This document shows, piece after piece, positions 63,921-64,000 of a stretch of DNA of 64,000 bases (positions are counted from its first letter, which is position 1; each line of letters begins with the position of its first letter). The stretch comes from Tichowtungia aerotolerans (GTDB lineage Bacteria > Verrucomicrobiota > Kiritimatiellia > Kiritimatiellales > Tichowtungiaceae), in NCBI RefSeq assembly GCF_009905215.1, contig NZ_CP047593.1, positions 3,600,900 to 3,664,899 of the forward strand. Direction: 5' to 3'. The translations under genes were made by a program, and so were the position numbers. The notes beneath the pieces were generated by a model that ran no database searches, was not told the origin of the DNA, and worked only from the letters and a program-made list of their open reading frames with translations.

Positions 63921-63994
63921 GAAGAACTGTCTTTTCACAATAAGGCTATATGCCGAAGGTCCTAGACCTTTACCCCGCTTCGGCGGGGTTTTTT
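63921..63994 (+). ncRNA. tracrRNA with anti-repeat, nexus hairpin and terminator
   Basis: Divergent from cas9. The anti-repeat GAAGAACTGTCTTTTCACAA-T (63921-63941) pairs with the crRNA repeat over 21 positions: 19 pairs (including G-U) around a 2-nt internal mismatch. Then AATAAGGC, the same junction text as in Neisseria-type tracrRNA, leads into a GGC-TATAT-GCC nexus (63944-63954), a GGTC-CTA-GACC hairpin (63958-63968) and the terminator CCCCGC-TTCG-GCGGGG plus six T (63973-63994). The 5' end probably lies some bases upstream (about 63900); TTGACT boxes at 63851 and 63869 are possible -35 elements. Confidence 0.92.
63973..63994 (+). terminator. Rho-independent terminator of the tracrRNA
   Basis: A six-pair GC stem CCCCGC/GCGGGG with a TTCG tetraloop, followed by six T. 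Confidence 0.95.
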
Positions 63995-64000
63995 ATTACC

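Overview
The window looks like a piece of chromosome from a marine, polysaccharide-degrading bacterium of the Planctomycetes-Verrucomicrobia-Chlamydiae group. My best guess is Kiritimatiellota (Pontiella-like). The basis is gene content only: many formylglycine-type sulfatases next to glycosidases, URO-D-family genes inside a glycan operon, secreted proteins with thrombospondin-type-3 DxDxDG motifs, and a type II-C CRISPR locus. No rRNA or tRNA gene was seen, so the assignment is an inference.

Region 1 (1-20.6 kb) is a visibly AT-rich accessory island. It starts with overlapping insertion-sequence debris (IS256, IS3/IS407-group, ISL3). It then carries glycan genes on the minus strand: a sulfatase, two paralogous secreted modular proteins (one with a GH18 domain and a recent internal tandem duplication), three more GH18 genes, a CBM9-like secreted protein and a sodium/solute symporter. 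A plus-strand AraC regulator sits in the middle. The likely theme is GH18-type cleavage of an N-acetylhexosamine-containing, possibly sulfated glycan. Scars include an internally deleted sulfatase pseudogene and a GH18 gene whose stop codon is supplied by an IS256 end.

Region 2 (20.6-28.1 kb, plus strand) holds a glycosyltransferase, a 1666-residue secreted protein (malectin, IPT/TIG, sorbosone-dehydrogenase-like and kelch parts) and a FemAB/CelD-like GNAT. It ends in strong hairpins. Region 3 (28.1-30.6 kb) is a second IS3 insertion that cut a toxin-like C-terminus away from its gene.

Region 4 (30.7-47.6 kb) is a compact minus-strand operon facing a divergent LacI regulator. It encodes a GH78 rhamnosidase, a GPH symporter, four sulfatases, a URO-D-family protein, a six-hairpin glycosidase and small secreted proteins, with ATGA-type overlaps between several genes. 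It reads as a utilisation locus for a sulfated, rhamnose-containing polysaccharide. Region 5 (47.6-56.7 kb) is housekeeping: avtA-like aminotransferase, an exonuclease, pgi, a Prc/CtpA-type protease, an MscS channel and malQ.

Region 6 (56.7-64 kb) is a complete type II-C CRISPR-Cas system: a 20-repeat array, leader, cas2, cas1, a 1476-residue cas9 and a divergently oriented tracrRNA with a readable anti-repeat, nexus and terminator.

The least expected signal is a 17-bp near-palindrome, TTTCCA-N5-TGGAAA. I count 16 copies between 31.8 and 55.7 kb, all inside genes and in all three reading frames. I found none in the IS-rich island or the cas locus. It looks like DNA-level selection for an unknown genome-wide signal.
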